Assembly: GCA_944474755.1 (NCBI GenBank)
Contig: OX104115.1
Coordinates: forward strand, 35,413,080-35,477,079
DNA from: Limnoperna fortunei
Taxonomy: Eukaryota; Mollusca; Bivalvia; Mytilida; Modiolidae
Reading direction: 5' to 3'
Length of the DNA stretch: 64,000 nucleotides
In this document: positions 33,981 to 44,885 of the stretch, one piece after another
How the letters are laid out: every line of letters begins with the position of its first letter
Position numbering within the stretch: the first letter of the stretch is position 1
Program-made: the position numbers and the translations under genes
The notes under the pieces: generated by a model
What the model saw: only the letters and a program-made list of their open reading frames with translations
Databases searched by the model: none
Told to the model about the DNA's origin: nothing

Positions 33981-34730
33981 GCATTCAACTGGTATTTCAG
34001 CTCGGCTATCATTATAAATCTTTAATGTCGTTTAGACAGAGAACCCGCTGCCACGCAAGACGTTAAGACCGTTCCGGATCTGGCCGAACATCTGTGACAA
34101 CCAAACGTGAAGATAGGAGCACATGTCTCAAGCAAAAATGGTTGCATAACCGTAATCTGGCAACCAGTATGCAATCTTGTTAAAGCTGCAGGATTAAGGT
34201 AAAGGAGAGTCATTATACGCCCAATGCATTGATGGTCGCCTTCGCAGGGACAGGTTGGCCTGGTGCAGAGTAAGACAGAATTGGAACTATAGAAACGAGC
34301 GTCGAATACACCTATCAGATTGCAGTGGATTTTTACCCCATGTAGCTCTAGGCGAACCCGTGTTTGGAGGCATCAAAACACAGCTTACACGCCAAGAAAC
34401 ATTGTTTCAACATTGCCTTTTGGTGGGGGCTCATGTATGGTGTGGTGGTGTATCCTCATTGATTGTAAACTGAATCTTGTAACAATCAATGGCAACTTAA
34501 TTGCGAAAAGTAGACCCTGGACGTGCCTGTACACTGTAGTTGTGCCTCAATTTAAATACCACCTGTTAGAGTCGAGACCTGTTTTCATGGATTCCAACGC
34601 TAGATCTCATCGTTCCAGGGCAGTAGATATCTGGAGAACGAAGCTGTTAGCACTCTTCGGTGGAATGCAAGAAGAACCAATAAAGCATATATGGGATCAA
34701 TTGGGTAGTAGTCATTCATGCTAACGATGG
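33981..34730 (+). pseudogene. Tc1/mariner transposase relic
   Basis: Read across frames it shows DRSGSGRTSVTTKREDR from the end of the DNA-binding region. Then come AWCRVRQNWNYRNERR, RTRVWRHQNTAYTPRN, FGGGSCMVWW and VVVPQFKYHLLESRPVFMDS, and NARSHRSRAV with the second catalytic Asp (FMDSNA). It ends EPIKHIWDQLG with the third acidic position. Stops and at least two frame changes break it up. It covers most of a 330-350-residue Tc1-type transposase. The flanking terminal inverted repeats could not be paired by eye. Confidence 0.85.
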
Positions 34731-35099
34731 ATATACCCGATATAGACGGCTAATTATAAATTTGGTCGTTTATGATTGAAGTTTTCAAGTGTGGTTGGGC
34801 AATTAAATAACAGTTAGGAGCTTTCGGTGACAATACAATAAAGTTTACTCCAATAAATTCATTTTAGGGTTTGTTGCATACTTATAAAATTATGCGCGTT
34901 ACACTTTGCATTTCTGTTACGGAGATTAGTGTTAAGAAATAAATCCTATAAAAAGCATACGTGGTAGTTCAAGATTACTTTCTACCAGTCTACTGAAAAC
35001 ATCTACAATACCAGAGACATAAATAATGCATCTGAAACATACCAAATACCTTTTCGTTTTAAAAACATTCAACGTCTTAATGGTCATGGGTTAATTTAA
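34731..35099. other. No recognisable feature
   Basis: This is AT-rich sequence after the mariner relic, possibly including its right end (ggttgggcaattaa and tttagggtttgttgc). No matching left terminus was found. Confidence 0.35.
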
Positions 35100-35375
35100 A
35101 AAAATGCTGTTACAACATTTGTGTCTTGCTCCTTGCTTTTAAATGTAAATAGTTTCGTGGACTGCGACCTTGAAATTTGACGATTCTCCCCCCTTAAAAT
35201 CGATAGGCTTCTTACCAACCTGATTTATAACAATATCTCAAAGTGTCATTAAAATCGGATGTAAACTTTTTGAATTTTAATCTGGAAACCAAATGTGGAC
35301 GGACGAACGGACGGACGGATGGACGGACATTAGGACCACTATATGCCCCGACTCTGACGAGCGAGGGTATAAAAA
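35100..35375. repeat. Interspersed repeat ending in (GGAC)n
   Basis: The run ggacggacgaacggacggacggatggacggac at 35299-35330 is followed by attaggaccactatatgccccgactctgac and gcgagggtataaaaa. This layout of a (GGAC)n run followed by actatatgcccc is one I remember as common in mussel repeats. No coding capacity. Confidence 0.55.
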
Positions 35376-35527
35376 TTCAGGAGCCCAAAAATATAGATGG
35401 GTGCCTAACTTTTTTTCAGCACAAGTGTGTTTTAAACTATAAATCTGATGATCATGTGTACAATTTTGATTATACTATATGTACATGAATTCAGAAGTGA
35501 TTGTCTTGTTTTGATATCGTTACTACC

Positions 35528-35711
35528 TATGGCACGCCGTTCTCGTCAAAAGTATGATTCAAAATAATTAAAATTTTATGTGTGTAATTTCAATCTAACT
35601 TTTGAGTGTGTATTCGTAAAATTTTAATTTTGAGTGCGTAATTTATAATTTTGAGTGTTTAATTTGTGATGATATTTTGAATCATAATTTTGACGAGAAC
35701 GGCGTGCCATA
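35528..35711. mobile_element. MITE with long terminal inverted repeats and probable 8-bp target duplication
   Basis: The left end tatggcacgccgttctcgtc continues aaaagtatgattcaaaat. It is mirrored by attttgaatcataattttga and cgagaacggcgtgccata at the right end, with very few differences over about 37 bases. The flanks are tactacct and aactacct, which would be an 8-bp target duplication with one change and would favour the hAT superfamily. Internally, three or four copies of ttttgagtgtgtaattt-like words occur in tandem. Confidence 0.85.
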
Positions 35712-37784
35712 ACTACCTGCATTGGATCACTACATAACAGTAACTGGACATTTAAGTCTGTTGGACGCATGTATTTTGTTTCCTGAAATTAAGATTTATT
35801 AAAAAATTACCAGGCGTACAATAATGTTTTACGGATTACTGTGAAATACTTTTTATTCGTGGGGTATCAATCTTCGTGGTTTCCGTGGAGGCTTCGGACC
35901 ATGAAATTAAAAATCCAACGAAGAATAAAACTTCATGAACAGATGAGAACTTGGGAACAACGATCTGAAAGTGTCTGAGATCGGACATTTATTTGTAAAT
36001 GTAATATATGATTTTGTGGTTTGATCCATTACTAATGTTCATGTCAAAATCCATCTTAATGATTATGTAACAGGTTTCATGTTCAAATTGTGTTTTATAA
36101 AATGTAGGTATTATTTAATTGTAAAGCGTACGAAGAAACATCGACTTCCGGTCAAGGTGGGATATACGAGGTGTTCATTTTCGAAATTAAAAAGTAACAA
36201 ATTATTATCTGAAATATGAGTTTAACCATAAATTAAAATAACAAATAAAATATTTAAAAGATAAGCAATACTTTATCTTTATTAGTGCATATCAATGACA
36301 TGCTATATCAAATGGATGTTGTGATAATAGCGATCGTGTCACAAATGAAATTAAATTACACCTTTGTACTTATTGCTACTCAACACATGAAGTGACAAAT
36401 GTCCTTCGGCTAGGAATGCTTCTATAGATAACAATTAGAGAATTAATAAGACTCAAAGTAGTTTTTATTGCAATTAATCAATTAATAAATACATTACCGT
36501 GTTTATAATTAGCTATTGATTTCCGTGTTATTAATGTTACATTCGTTACCACGTGCGTAAACAACATCATGCAATGAAACTGTTTTGTCTTCTTTATATG
36601 TTGATGTTTATTATCAATAGTGAAAATGATTCTGCTGTAATCATTTATTTTGATCGCTACCTCACTTTTTGCATTTTCGGAAACAGTCAGTCCACAAATT
36701 TAAGAACACACGAACATGTAGAATTTCACCAAACCACGAAAATTGATACGCACGAATTTAAGTACTTTCACAGTACCTCTCAGAATTAAGGAACCTACCC
36801 CCCCCCCCCTTCCCCAAACTACCAGATATTCGACCTAAAATCCTACATTTCGGTCATTTTTAGCTTATTTCCATATAATTGTGCAGTAAAATGTCATTAT
36901 TTTTCATTCTAGATTTAAGATTTGTTAGACAGAAAAAGCTGCCACAGTATAAATTAATATCGAATCACACATAATTACACGTAAAGTACCGTTACATATA
37001 TTATCGTTACGTATATTATTTTATATATTACGTACAATAAAGGCAGTGCATATTAAATTATTTTGTCTTAAGGTTTTAAATATAAGAAATATATAAATAA
37101 TGTTATGAAGTATTATAGCAGTTATGACACATTATTTAAACGTCTTTAGTGTTTCAGCACTCACAAACGGTGTTACTGACATTAATTTCTTAAACGCGAT
37201 AAAATAAATTTTAACTGTTTTAATCCGTTGCTGACAACAACCTAAATAAAACATAGATAGGCATTTGTTATGATCATAATTGGATTCAACTTGATCTAAA
37301 ACCAATAACGGGACGTCCATTAACGTTTATTGGTCATGCTTTATAGAACAAATTAAGTGTTGTTACATACATAAATAGGTTTTTGGCGACATGCAATCAA
37401 GGCCACATATTTTTTAAAACAAAAGCAACTTTTATCGAGACTATATTTCTGCCTTTATACAATACAACAATTTAAAGACAAATAATCAAAGAATATTGTT
37501 AAGTGTGTTTAAGGATTATATAAAGTCTCAAAAGTAATTGATGCAACAACTAGACATGGTAAATCTGAGCAGTACACAACTATTAAAGTAATGTATGAAT
37601 GCCAGATGTAAAGATTGGTGAACCTTCTGTCTCGAAATCATCGACATTGATACATTTTCTGTATAAGAAATAGTTTATTGAAACTTTCATCGTTCACTGA
37701 ACAAATACTTGACTTGAAAGTTTTACGACAAGTTTTTCTTTAAAATGCAATATTTACATGGAATGAGTGATCATTTTCTTGCAG
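35712..37784. other. Long-intron sequence, no other feature; poly-C run at about 36799
   Basis: AT-rich sequence with no exon supported. A run of about ten C at 36799-36809 stands out. Frames at 36553-36789 and 37132-37320 have no recognised motif. Confidence 0.4.
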
Positions 37785-37856
37785 AGTTTTTGCGAAGCTT
37801 CGACACAGTATTAGAAAACTTGAAGGTATCTTGGGAGTCACCTCTATTAAATGATT
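37785..37856 (+). CDS. Exon candidate 11 (72 nt, phase 1-1)
   Basis: The acceptor tcattttcttgcag precedes 72 open bases and GTAAGT follows. With a carried G it encodes EFLRSFDTVLENLK then VSWESPLLND plus one base. It enters and leaves in phase 1, and its leftover base joins exactly in frame to the exon starting at 38906. An internal aaggtatct could serve as an alternative donor. The sequence looks like an amphipathic helix. It ends the roughly 13.4-kb intron after exon candidate 10. Confidence 0.65.
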
Positions 37857-38199
37857 GTAAGTGACTTCTATTTTAATTTTAGATGTTTAGATTTAATTGG
37901 AAAATAGTTGTTTGTAGTAGGTAGTATTTCTTTGTTTTTATTGTTACCTATGTATTGTTTTGGTTCATATAATTAAACTGTAACAACACAAAAATGTAGG
38001 AAACGTTGAAAACAGTACAACTTAATAATGCATTTAACATTATTTCTTTAAAAGTAATTTATTTATGTTCGAAATTTCAGGCAAGTTAACCATGACTAAA
38101 TCAATAATATTAATGAATGATATTGGTGTCACAACTACTTGGCTGGTGACACCCATTGTGGCTAACTTTTCACCAGCAGAAACATCTCAGTAGTTGCAA

Positions 38200-38290
38200 T
38201 AAAATCTAATCAAGTATTCCAATATGGGTAACAGTTACCACTCCAGGCGGGCGTTTTGTTTAATCGAACCTTATCAGTGACGATAAAAAC
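38200..38290 (-). repeat. Degenerate piece of repeat family A
   Basis: It contains taatcaagtattccaatatggg, gtaacagttaccactccaggcgggcgttttg and cttatcagtgacg, a worn version of the word order around acgccagacgcgcgtttcgtc in the 4.6-kb copy. It lies in the intron between exon candidate 11 and the peptidase exon. Confidence 0.5.
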
Positions 38291-38905
38291 AAACTTATCT
38301 GAAGTCTAAATAATTTAGATTTGCAATAGACTTAATCTACAAAATTCGAAAAAGTGTTACTAAATCTGGCTATTCCCATTTACAGCCTATTCCGGAATCT
38401 CCGATATATTCGGCATCCATTCAAGACAGGTATCACTTAAAGTGTGTGTTCCTGACTTCATATTCGTGATCTATATACAATTTATATTAGGCGTTTGTTA
38501 GCATTGATGAAACCATGTTATTAATGTTCCATCCTTGTGCATTATTGGACACCGTGGTAAATAAATTAATGTTTGAAATATTTAACTTCTCCAAAATTAT
38601 TAGCAGAAATAAGCTAAGGTAGAACTTTATTTACAGGTCTATTTATTTAAACTGTCAGTAGGGCAATCTTGGAACTAAATTGTTTTCTTTTACTGTGCAT
38701 TTTATCATTTTATTATCAATCTAATTCAAAAATACTTATTCTGGTACATCCAATATAATGCAGTGTTGAATTAAGTTCTACGAATTGTCTTCAATTTCTA
38801 TTACTTAGAACCGTTGTTTATATTGGGTTCAATGACATATGCTTGGTTTTTTTTGGCACGTTTGTAACCTTTTCTGTATTGTTCTCTTCTTTCTTTGTAA
38901 ATCAG

Positions 38906-40014
38906 GTTGGGATCCGAACTATCCGAGACCACGCGAGTTTGAGATTCTTTTTTATTTGAAAATAAAAGTATCAAGCAAGTTATCAAACACTGAATTATTG
39001 AAAATAGCATTGAATCAAAGCCAGCCGCTACTTTGTCGGTGGCTTCTTATGAACCTCAAGCAGTTCAAGATTGAGCCAGATTTATTACTAACATTGGAGG
39101 AAAATGAGATCTTTACACCAATGGCTTGGTACATTACGAGATTATTTTATCAGACATATAATGCACGTCTTAAAGAGCATATAGCATCTGGCCTGGAAGA
39201 GTATGTTGCTGCCCATCAAGTCGTTCTGTAGACAGTATTTGCGCAAAAAATAGCAGAAAACTAATTATAGTTCAATCAAACCAGAAATTGGAAAATCTGC
39301 CGACAAAATATTTCGGCTTAGAAATCTACAATCATGTAAAATCAGGCAACACAACAGACCGTGAATTTTGTTCAATTTTAAAAAGGCTATTATTAAAAAA
39401 TGAAGACTCTTATTATATGCACAGCGCCGCATCTAGTAAAATTGCAGAATACTTATTCAAAGCTCATAAAAATCTTACACTGGTATCATCGTTTCCATTT
39501 AAATCGAAAGGCTTTGGATCAAAACATCAAATTTATCGGAGTAATATAATTCAATTGTTTTGTCAAAAAAAAGGAATAATTCCAATAGGGGAAAATCATT
39601 TTCCACATTCCATTAATGGATTTGAAACGGACGTTCTGGAAGCTTACCCTACACTGGCCGTGAACCTGAAAGTCGGAGATGCCATAGGCCCAACAAACAG
39701 CAAAGGGACATTAGGAGGTTTTTATGAATATATGGGTAGACCCTGCTTTTTAACGTGTGCTCATGTCATGTATGATGTTCAAAATTTGCTGAAGTCTGCA
39801 TATGATGTAACAAGAAATGAAGCAGTCAAGGCTTTTCTACACACACCTAATGGCCAAATATTGTGTGGCAGTACTATCAGAAGAATATTTGAGCATGATG
39901 ATAATAAAGTTACGAGTGTAGATGCTGCTTTGGTTGAAATAGATTTATCAACATGCATTGTTGATCCCAATGACTATGTTCGGGGTTTCAGTGCTCACAA
40001 TTTTCACTGTTTAG
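38906..40014 (+). CDS. Large exon: helical region plus N-terminal half of a trypsin-like peptidase; single-base frameshift near 39211-39214
   Basis: The acceptor follows a strong pyrimidine run (gttctcttctttctttgtaaatcag). The exon enters in phase 1 with WDPNYPRPREFEILFYLK and runs open to about 39228 (VAAHQVVL, then TAG). The frame one base away is open from before this point through LIIVQSNQKLENLPTKYFGL to the donor, so one base seems missing in or near gctgcccatcaag. The first part is Leu/Glu-rich and probably helical. The second ends in a peptidase fold: KGTLGGFYEYMGRPCFLTCA, then the catalytic His (codon 39762-39764, in TCAHVMY), then the catalytic Asp (codon 39921-39923, in SVDAALVEID). 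The exon leaves in phase 1 at GTAAGA. No disulfide-rich pattern and no secretion signal is seen in the exon itself, which favours an intracellular protease. The frameshift may be a pseudogene mutation, an allele or a sequence error. Confidence 0.85.
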
Positions 40015-40571
40015 GTAAGAAAGTTTATCCTGCAATACAAAATCTTAAAATAAATAACGGATCTTAAAATAACTAAATCATATGGTTCTGAGTCATAATC
40101 AAGAGAAAAACAAGATGTAAGAAACTATAAAGACAAGACAAACAAAAAACTCATTAACATAACAAGCACCAAACAATTAAAAAGTACACCAAATAAGTGA
40201 GATACAGGAACGCTTTTAGGTAGAGGAGTGATACCCGACAGGTAAACATATCCTTCTTTACTAGTTACGTTTAAATTTATTAAAATAGGTGTGAAGTAAC
40301 GATCAATAAAAACCAATAAGTTTAGAAAATAATGTCATAATTTGTCTGACAGATATGAAATAAGTCAAACAATTTAAGATGGCGAGAATTAATTTACAAT
40401 GCCGATATCTGGTAACAAACTAGTTGTTTAAAGACAATGTTACAAAAATTGTAACATATTTGTATGAATACACGTAAAACACAAAACTATGACAACAATC
40501 AAGGCAAATTAAGACATTAGTTAAGATTTATAAGTAGATATTTACTTCATCAAACACGTTTATTTTGGCAG
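40015..40571. other. Intron between the two peptidase exons
   Basis: The 557-base intron starts GTAAGA and ends ttattttggcag. Both ends are phase 1, so Leu-Gly-Met-Ala-Ser is read across the junction. The minus frame at 40125-40316 is not considered real. Confidence 0.8.
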
Positions 40572-41011
40572 GTATGGCGTCCATATATTTAAACGATAAT
40601 ATTGTAGATCATACTAATTTCGCTAATGCATCGCAAGTTCAAACAATAGCTCTAGGATCTATGTCTACGCCTCATCAACAACCTGTAGACTACAGTATGA
40701 CGGATGACACAGACGTCTTCTTTAACAATATAGGACCAGTTGTAGCACATGTTAATGGTACTGTAATTCCGCAGCTAATATTTTTAGCTCCAGTGCATAT
40801 GCAGGCTACTGTTGGACCCATCCCAGTTCAAAGAATATTTCGCATGTACAAGCAAATGATTGTGAATATACCACTGCAGGCAGGGGATTCAGGAACTGGC
40901 ATTTATATCGTTGGAGGGCCTGGTAGAACAGGATGTGTAGGAATGGCGATAGCGTTTTGTGCTGGTTTTTCCATCGTAACTCCATTAAAGGAAATTATGA
41001 GTAGATTATGA
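40572..41011 (+). CDS. Terminal exon: C-terminal half of the trypsin-like peptidase
   Basis: The exon joins in frame to 40014 and encodes about 146 residues to the TGA at 41009. It includes MASIYLNDNIVDHTNFAN, then NIGPVVAHVNG, then the nucleophile motif QAGDSGTGIYIVGGPGRTGC. The catalytic Ser codon is 40889-40891, in G-D-S-G. VGMAIAFCAGFSIVTPLKEI follows. The GDSG box, together with His and Asp in the previous exon, makes a complete His-Asp-Ser triad in classical S1 order. This half is intact. The spread of the triad over two exons and the lack of paired cysteines set it apart from secreted digestive trypsins. Related intracellular trypsin-like domains occur in multidomain immune or death-fold proteins of molluscs (from memory); no such partner domain is proven here. 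Confidence 0.9.
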
Positions 41012-41053
41012 GAATCGTTGTCTGTTCAAACGAAAGATATGTTAAAATGCATA

Positions 41054-41059
41054 AATAAA
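41054..41059 (+). promoter_or_regulatory. Polyadenylation signal AATAAA
   Basis: AATAAA lies 43 bases after the TGA of the terminal peptidase exon, at the expected place for a short 3' UTR. Confidence 0.65.
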
Positions 41060-41224
41060 ACAATACGTAATAATCGTACGGATAAATAGCCTTCGATTTC
41101 TCATAACACAAATTGCCTACGAACATACGTACAATTAATAAGATATGGAATCGGGTAAAATTAGACGAAATCCTTGTAATTGGAACGTATTGTTTTGTTC
41201 TGCTGATACTTTCTACTTAGTTGT

Positions 41225-41620
41225 AATTATTATCTCCATATAATATTTTGAACTACCTGTATTGTGTATTTACACGATCACAGTGGACTTATAGTATTCC
41301 ATCTCCCAATGAAGAATATCCTAAGCATTTCGAGTTAAATGCCAATAATGAGTCTTGAAAAGACGAAACGCACGTCTGGCGTAATGATTTGTCACCTTGA
41401 TAATTTTTATTACATCTTGTTGGAATTTTTTAGCAAAGCCAGGTGACAGCTAGTCAGCCGGTGGCGGATGGTGAAGGCAATGTATAGAAGTTTAAAGTTC
41501 AGTTGGAGTGAGGAAATTTCAGATCAATTTTTTATGACGGATTGACGTTATTTATTTATATTGACACTCAATTACTAAGGCCATTCGTTGGTCAGTCTGT
41601 GTATATAATTTTGACAAGTG
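41225..41620 (+). repeat. Interspersed repeat family A copy
   Basis: It shows gaactacctgtattgtgtatttacacgatc, attccatctcccaatgaagaat, acgaaacgcacgtctggcgtaatg, ggtggcggatggtgaagg and ggccattcgttggtcagtctgtgta, in the same order as at 26990-27260 followed by the left-hand part of the family. It starts about 165 bases after the polyadenylation signal. Confidence 0.8.
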
Positions 41621-44600
41621 AAGGTGTTTATATTGTGCAGGGGACCACTCGATAGACCATTATTATGTAACAAAATATCGTTTTCCAAACGCAGTGATAT
41701 GTGTACATAATACCTTACTATTAGACGGGCTCTATTAAATAACCATAGCTTACCAAAGCGGTTATACCGTTGAACTTGTTATTACAAAAACATTTGAAGA
41801 ACTGTGTTTTACCTTACTCGTTCATTAAAGATTATAGCTTTTTGAAATTGTTTATGTTTATTATCTTACAGCTTGTGGCCACTTGTATTTCAATTAGACC
41901 CGCAATAAGCTGCACATTTACTCTTTGAAACTCCTTGCTATGGATTTTCTAGTTTACATTTACTCGTCAGTTGTTTCTGTTAACCTTTTTTCTATATTAT
42001 TGCATATGTCACATAAATGAGGCTACCATAACAATAAAGAATGTGATTTATTTTCTACTATAAATTCATGCAAAACCAAGCACAAAAGGCTCAGTTTAGT
42101 TTTTTTTTACTTTTAAACAAAAGTATTGTGTCACAGGACGGACGGATAGAAGTAGTCGCTAAGTATATCCATGACTATGAAATAATACTCGAATTTAAAA
42201 TAACAATTTGTATAACAAAACAAACCAAACAAAACAAAACAAAAACAAATCAATATGTTCAAATGCAATAGCTACAACTACAATAATACCAATGTCCAAA
42301 GAAGCCGGTATGGTTTAAATCCTGGTTAATTCTACATTACAGTTTAATGAATCCGTGTTAATTGTTGCTAAATTTCAGAAACTTTAAACTTGGAGCCGAA
42401 ATAGAAAGTACTTTCTTAAACCGCAAAATACTGGTTTGGTTTCAATACATTTCATTGGTACATGTGGATAATTTCTCAGTTCTACTTCATTAAGTAGAAA
42501 TGTGCAGTTTAATAAAACTTTGGATATCTATACTAGGCTAGAATTGTGCAATTTAATAAACCGTTTGTCAGCAGAACTATGAGAATTTAAAATAACGTTC
42601 CAAACATGCGCACTAATTTTAATTAAATAAATAGTAAAGTCTTACATCAGAATTAATGCACATTTACAATGCAGTGGATAACGTTTCGAACAAACCCATA
42701 TTTACAATTATTTACAACAGGTCCAACATCCTTTCACCAGGAAAACGTGAACTAAACTGACTAGGAATAATGTGTTCCTGATTTCAGTTTGAAGGACTCG
42801 TATGCCAACTATAATTTAAAAATAGCCAACAGGTTAAGTACAAATTAAGGCAATATTTATTCAAAGCTGCAAATTACACAGTGAAACTTGGCTGAGACGA
42901 AATGTAATAAATATATATGTGGTAAAAATGACCAATATTTATAGTCTGCAATAGTAGTGCAATGTTATATAATATGATATCGATTTACACGTAAATGGTA
43001 AACACTTATTTAGGATCTTGACATCTTGTTTCTTTTTGTACAATTATGGAATGTATTCAATTCATGTTTGCAGTTTCTGTACAGCAGCGAAGACAAACTG
43101 GACGGAAAACTTGCGTCTAAACCGACATTTCATTAAGTAAAGTAGCAATTCAGAAACAGCACATCATTGTATTGCTATACAGACTGCTGATTAAAACTAA
43201 GTATTTTTGATGGGAGGATTCGGGGGTTTCTTGTTATTAGACATAAGATCACAACAGCCTTCACAGCTTTACCATTAACGTTGGCTTAAGGCAACTTGAC
43301 ACATAATGCTGGAAATATTTCCATGAGCTCCATACATTATCATATCCTATCTTCTAAACGTATCTGTGAGATTTCCTGATTGATGTCATTTTTATCCATA
43401 TTTTAGAAACATGTTTAACATATTTTATACATGGTTAGTAGTTATGAGTTAACGTTCTTAGCATTGAAACACACAGGATAAACATGATTTTCATTGAATT
43501 CCGATGTTTAACACGCTCGCCCATAGAAGATTTATTAACTATGTATATCTCGTATAAACTCAGCAACTGCCTCTGTACCTAATAGTATTCCCTTGTAACT
43601 GAATTTAAACCATGAACTACGCTATATGAAAATTAATTACTGGAAAAATGTCATCGGGAACTAATTCTGAAATAAGTCAAACCTTTTATTGGCAAATTTT
43701 TACAGATATACTACAACATCCATAATACACCGTATTTAGCTGTAAAAATGCATAAGATTACTCTAAAGGTTAGGTTCTCCTGCAGGCAATACTAGCGCTG
43801 TAAAATGTGCAAAAATTTAAGACTTGTATAACCTTATTTGTGTCTAAAACATATATTAATAAAATGCTTCTCAAAGCAAAACTGGCTGAAGTATGTTTGA
43901 ATTTTGACCCTTTACATGTGGAGATCAACAATGAATAGACGGCATTTTAGTATATTTCAGACAATAATTCCCGAATTTTATATGGACTGCATTTTACAAC
44001 ATATTATATATTGAAATAAAATTTAATCCATTTTAGACCAAGCAGATCTATACAATTATTTTCTTTGTTAACAGCTGCAAATGAAGATCAATGCGATTTT
44101 GGTTGTCAGTTGTAATAAAATCTGTTATTAATCTAGTCCAAATATTGACCAGTATTGTTTCCAGTGAGTATGGTATAAATTGGTGTTTACTTACCCATTG
44201 CTTTCTTCAGGTGCAGTCTTTTTGAAATTGCTGCACAGACATAAACATACAACTTTTATTTTAATTTCGAGTATTAATGCCACAAGTAACATAGAGAACG
44301 TTCATTTGTAAGGAACTATCTGTACTCATTTTGAGTAAATACTTTTGACGAGCAAGTATTTATTTCTTTTGAAGCTCCATCTAAGGTAATAATTTGCAAT
44401 CAATAATTATCAAATTAGTTTTTGCACTGAAACTTCAAAACATCAAAAAACAATCATGTTTATCTATCAGGAGGAATCACTTATAACTTGTTAAATCATA
44501 TTTAAAAACAGTTATTGTTTACATTTAAATATGTTTAAAAAGGTAAAATTAATACACGAATGAGAATGGAACATTTCTGTTATTGGCCGATTGTGTAGTG

Positions 44601-44639
44601 TAAAGGTCGATTTTGCTATGGGCCGAAAGGTCCCGCATC
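41621..44639. other. No recognisable gene
   Basis: AT-rich intergenic sequence. I found no transposon motif, exon pair or RNA gene. The frame at 42068-42271 runs into (AAAAC)n-like low complexity. Confidence 0.4.
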
Positions 44640-44885
44640 CGGATTGCCAAGTGAATTATATGCCCTACTTAATTATTTGACACTCTATATAATATTACTT
44701 GCAGATAGCAATAATGTTGGTTAGAGCCATTATGTGCTGGCACAAGAACAGTTTTATCATAAATATCGGAGATAGTTTTAGCGTATTAAAGATTTCTGAA
44801 GACTAAGGATATTTTCGACCTTCTCTTCTTACTCGACTGATTAATGAATTCGTGGCTTTTACCCACTTGAATCCATCAATAGTTT
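44640..44885 (-). pseudogene. Penelope-like element fragment, N-terminal to the RT core
   Basis: This stretch is a diverged copy of 52060-52300. Both share attgccaagtgaa, acactctat(a/g)taat, tgcagata, aataatgttg, atgtcgg- or atatcgga-type words and aagatttctgag, in one order. The minus strand reads SNNIIVICK-like and YIECL-like residues through frameshifts, matching SNNIICICKKHYIECL in the 52-kb copy. Confidence 0.65.

Noticed and set aside
38384..38430. Exon-like segment (YSGISDIFGIHSRQ) between tttacag and GTATCA
   Set aside because: It would enter in phase 1 but leave in phase 0, which breaks the frame into the exon at 38906. Direct joining of 37856 to 38906 is in frame without it.
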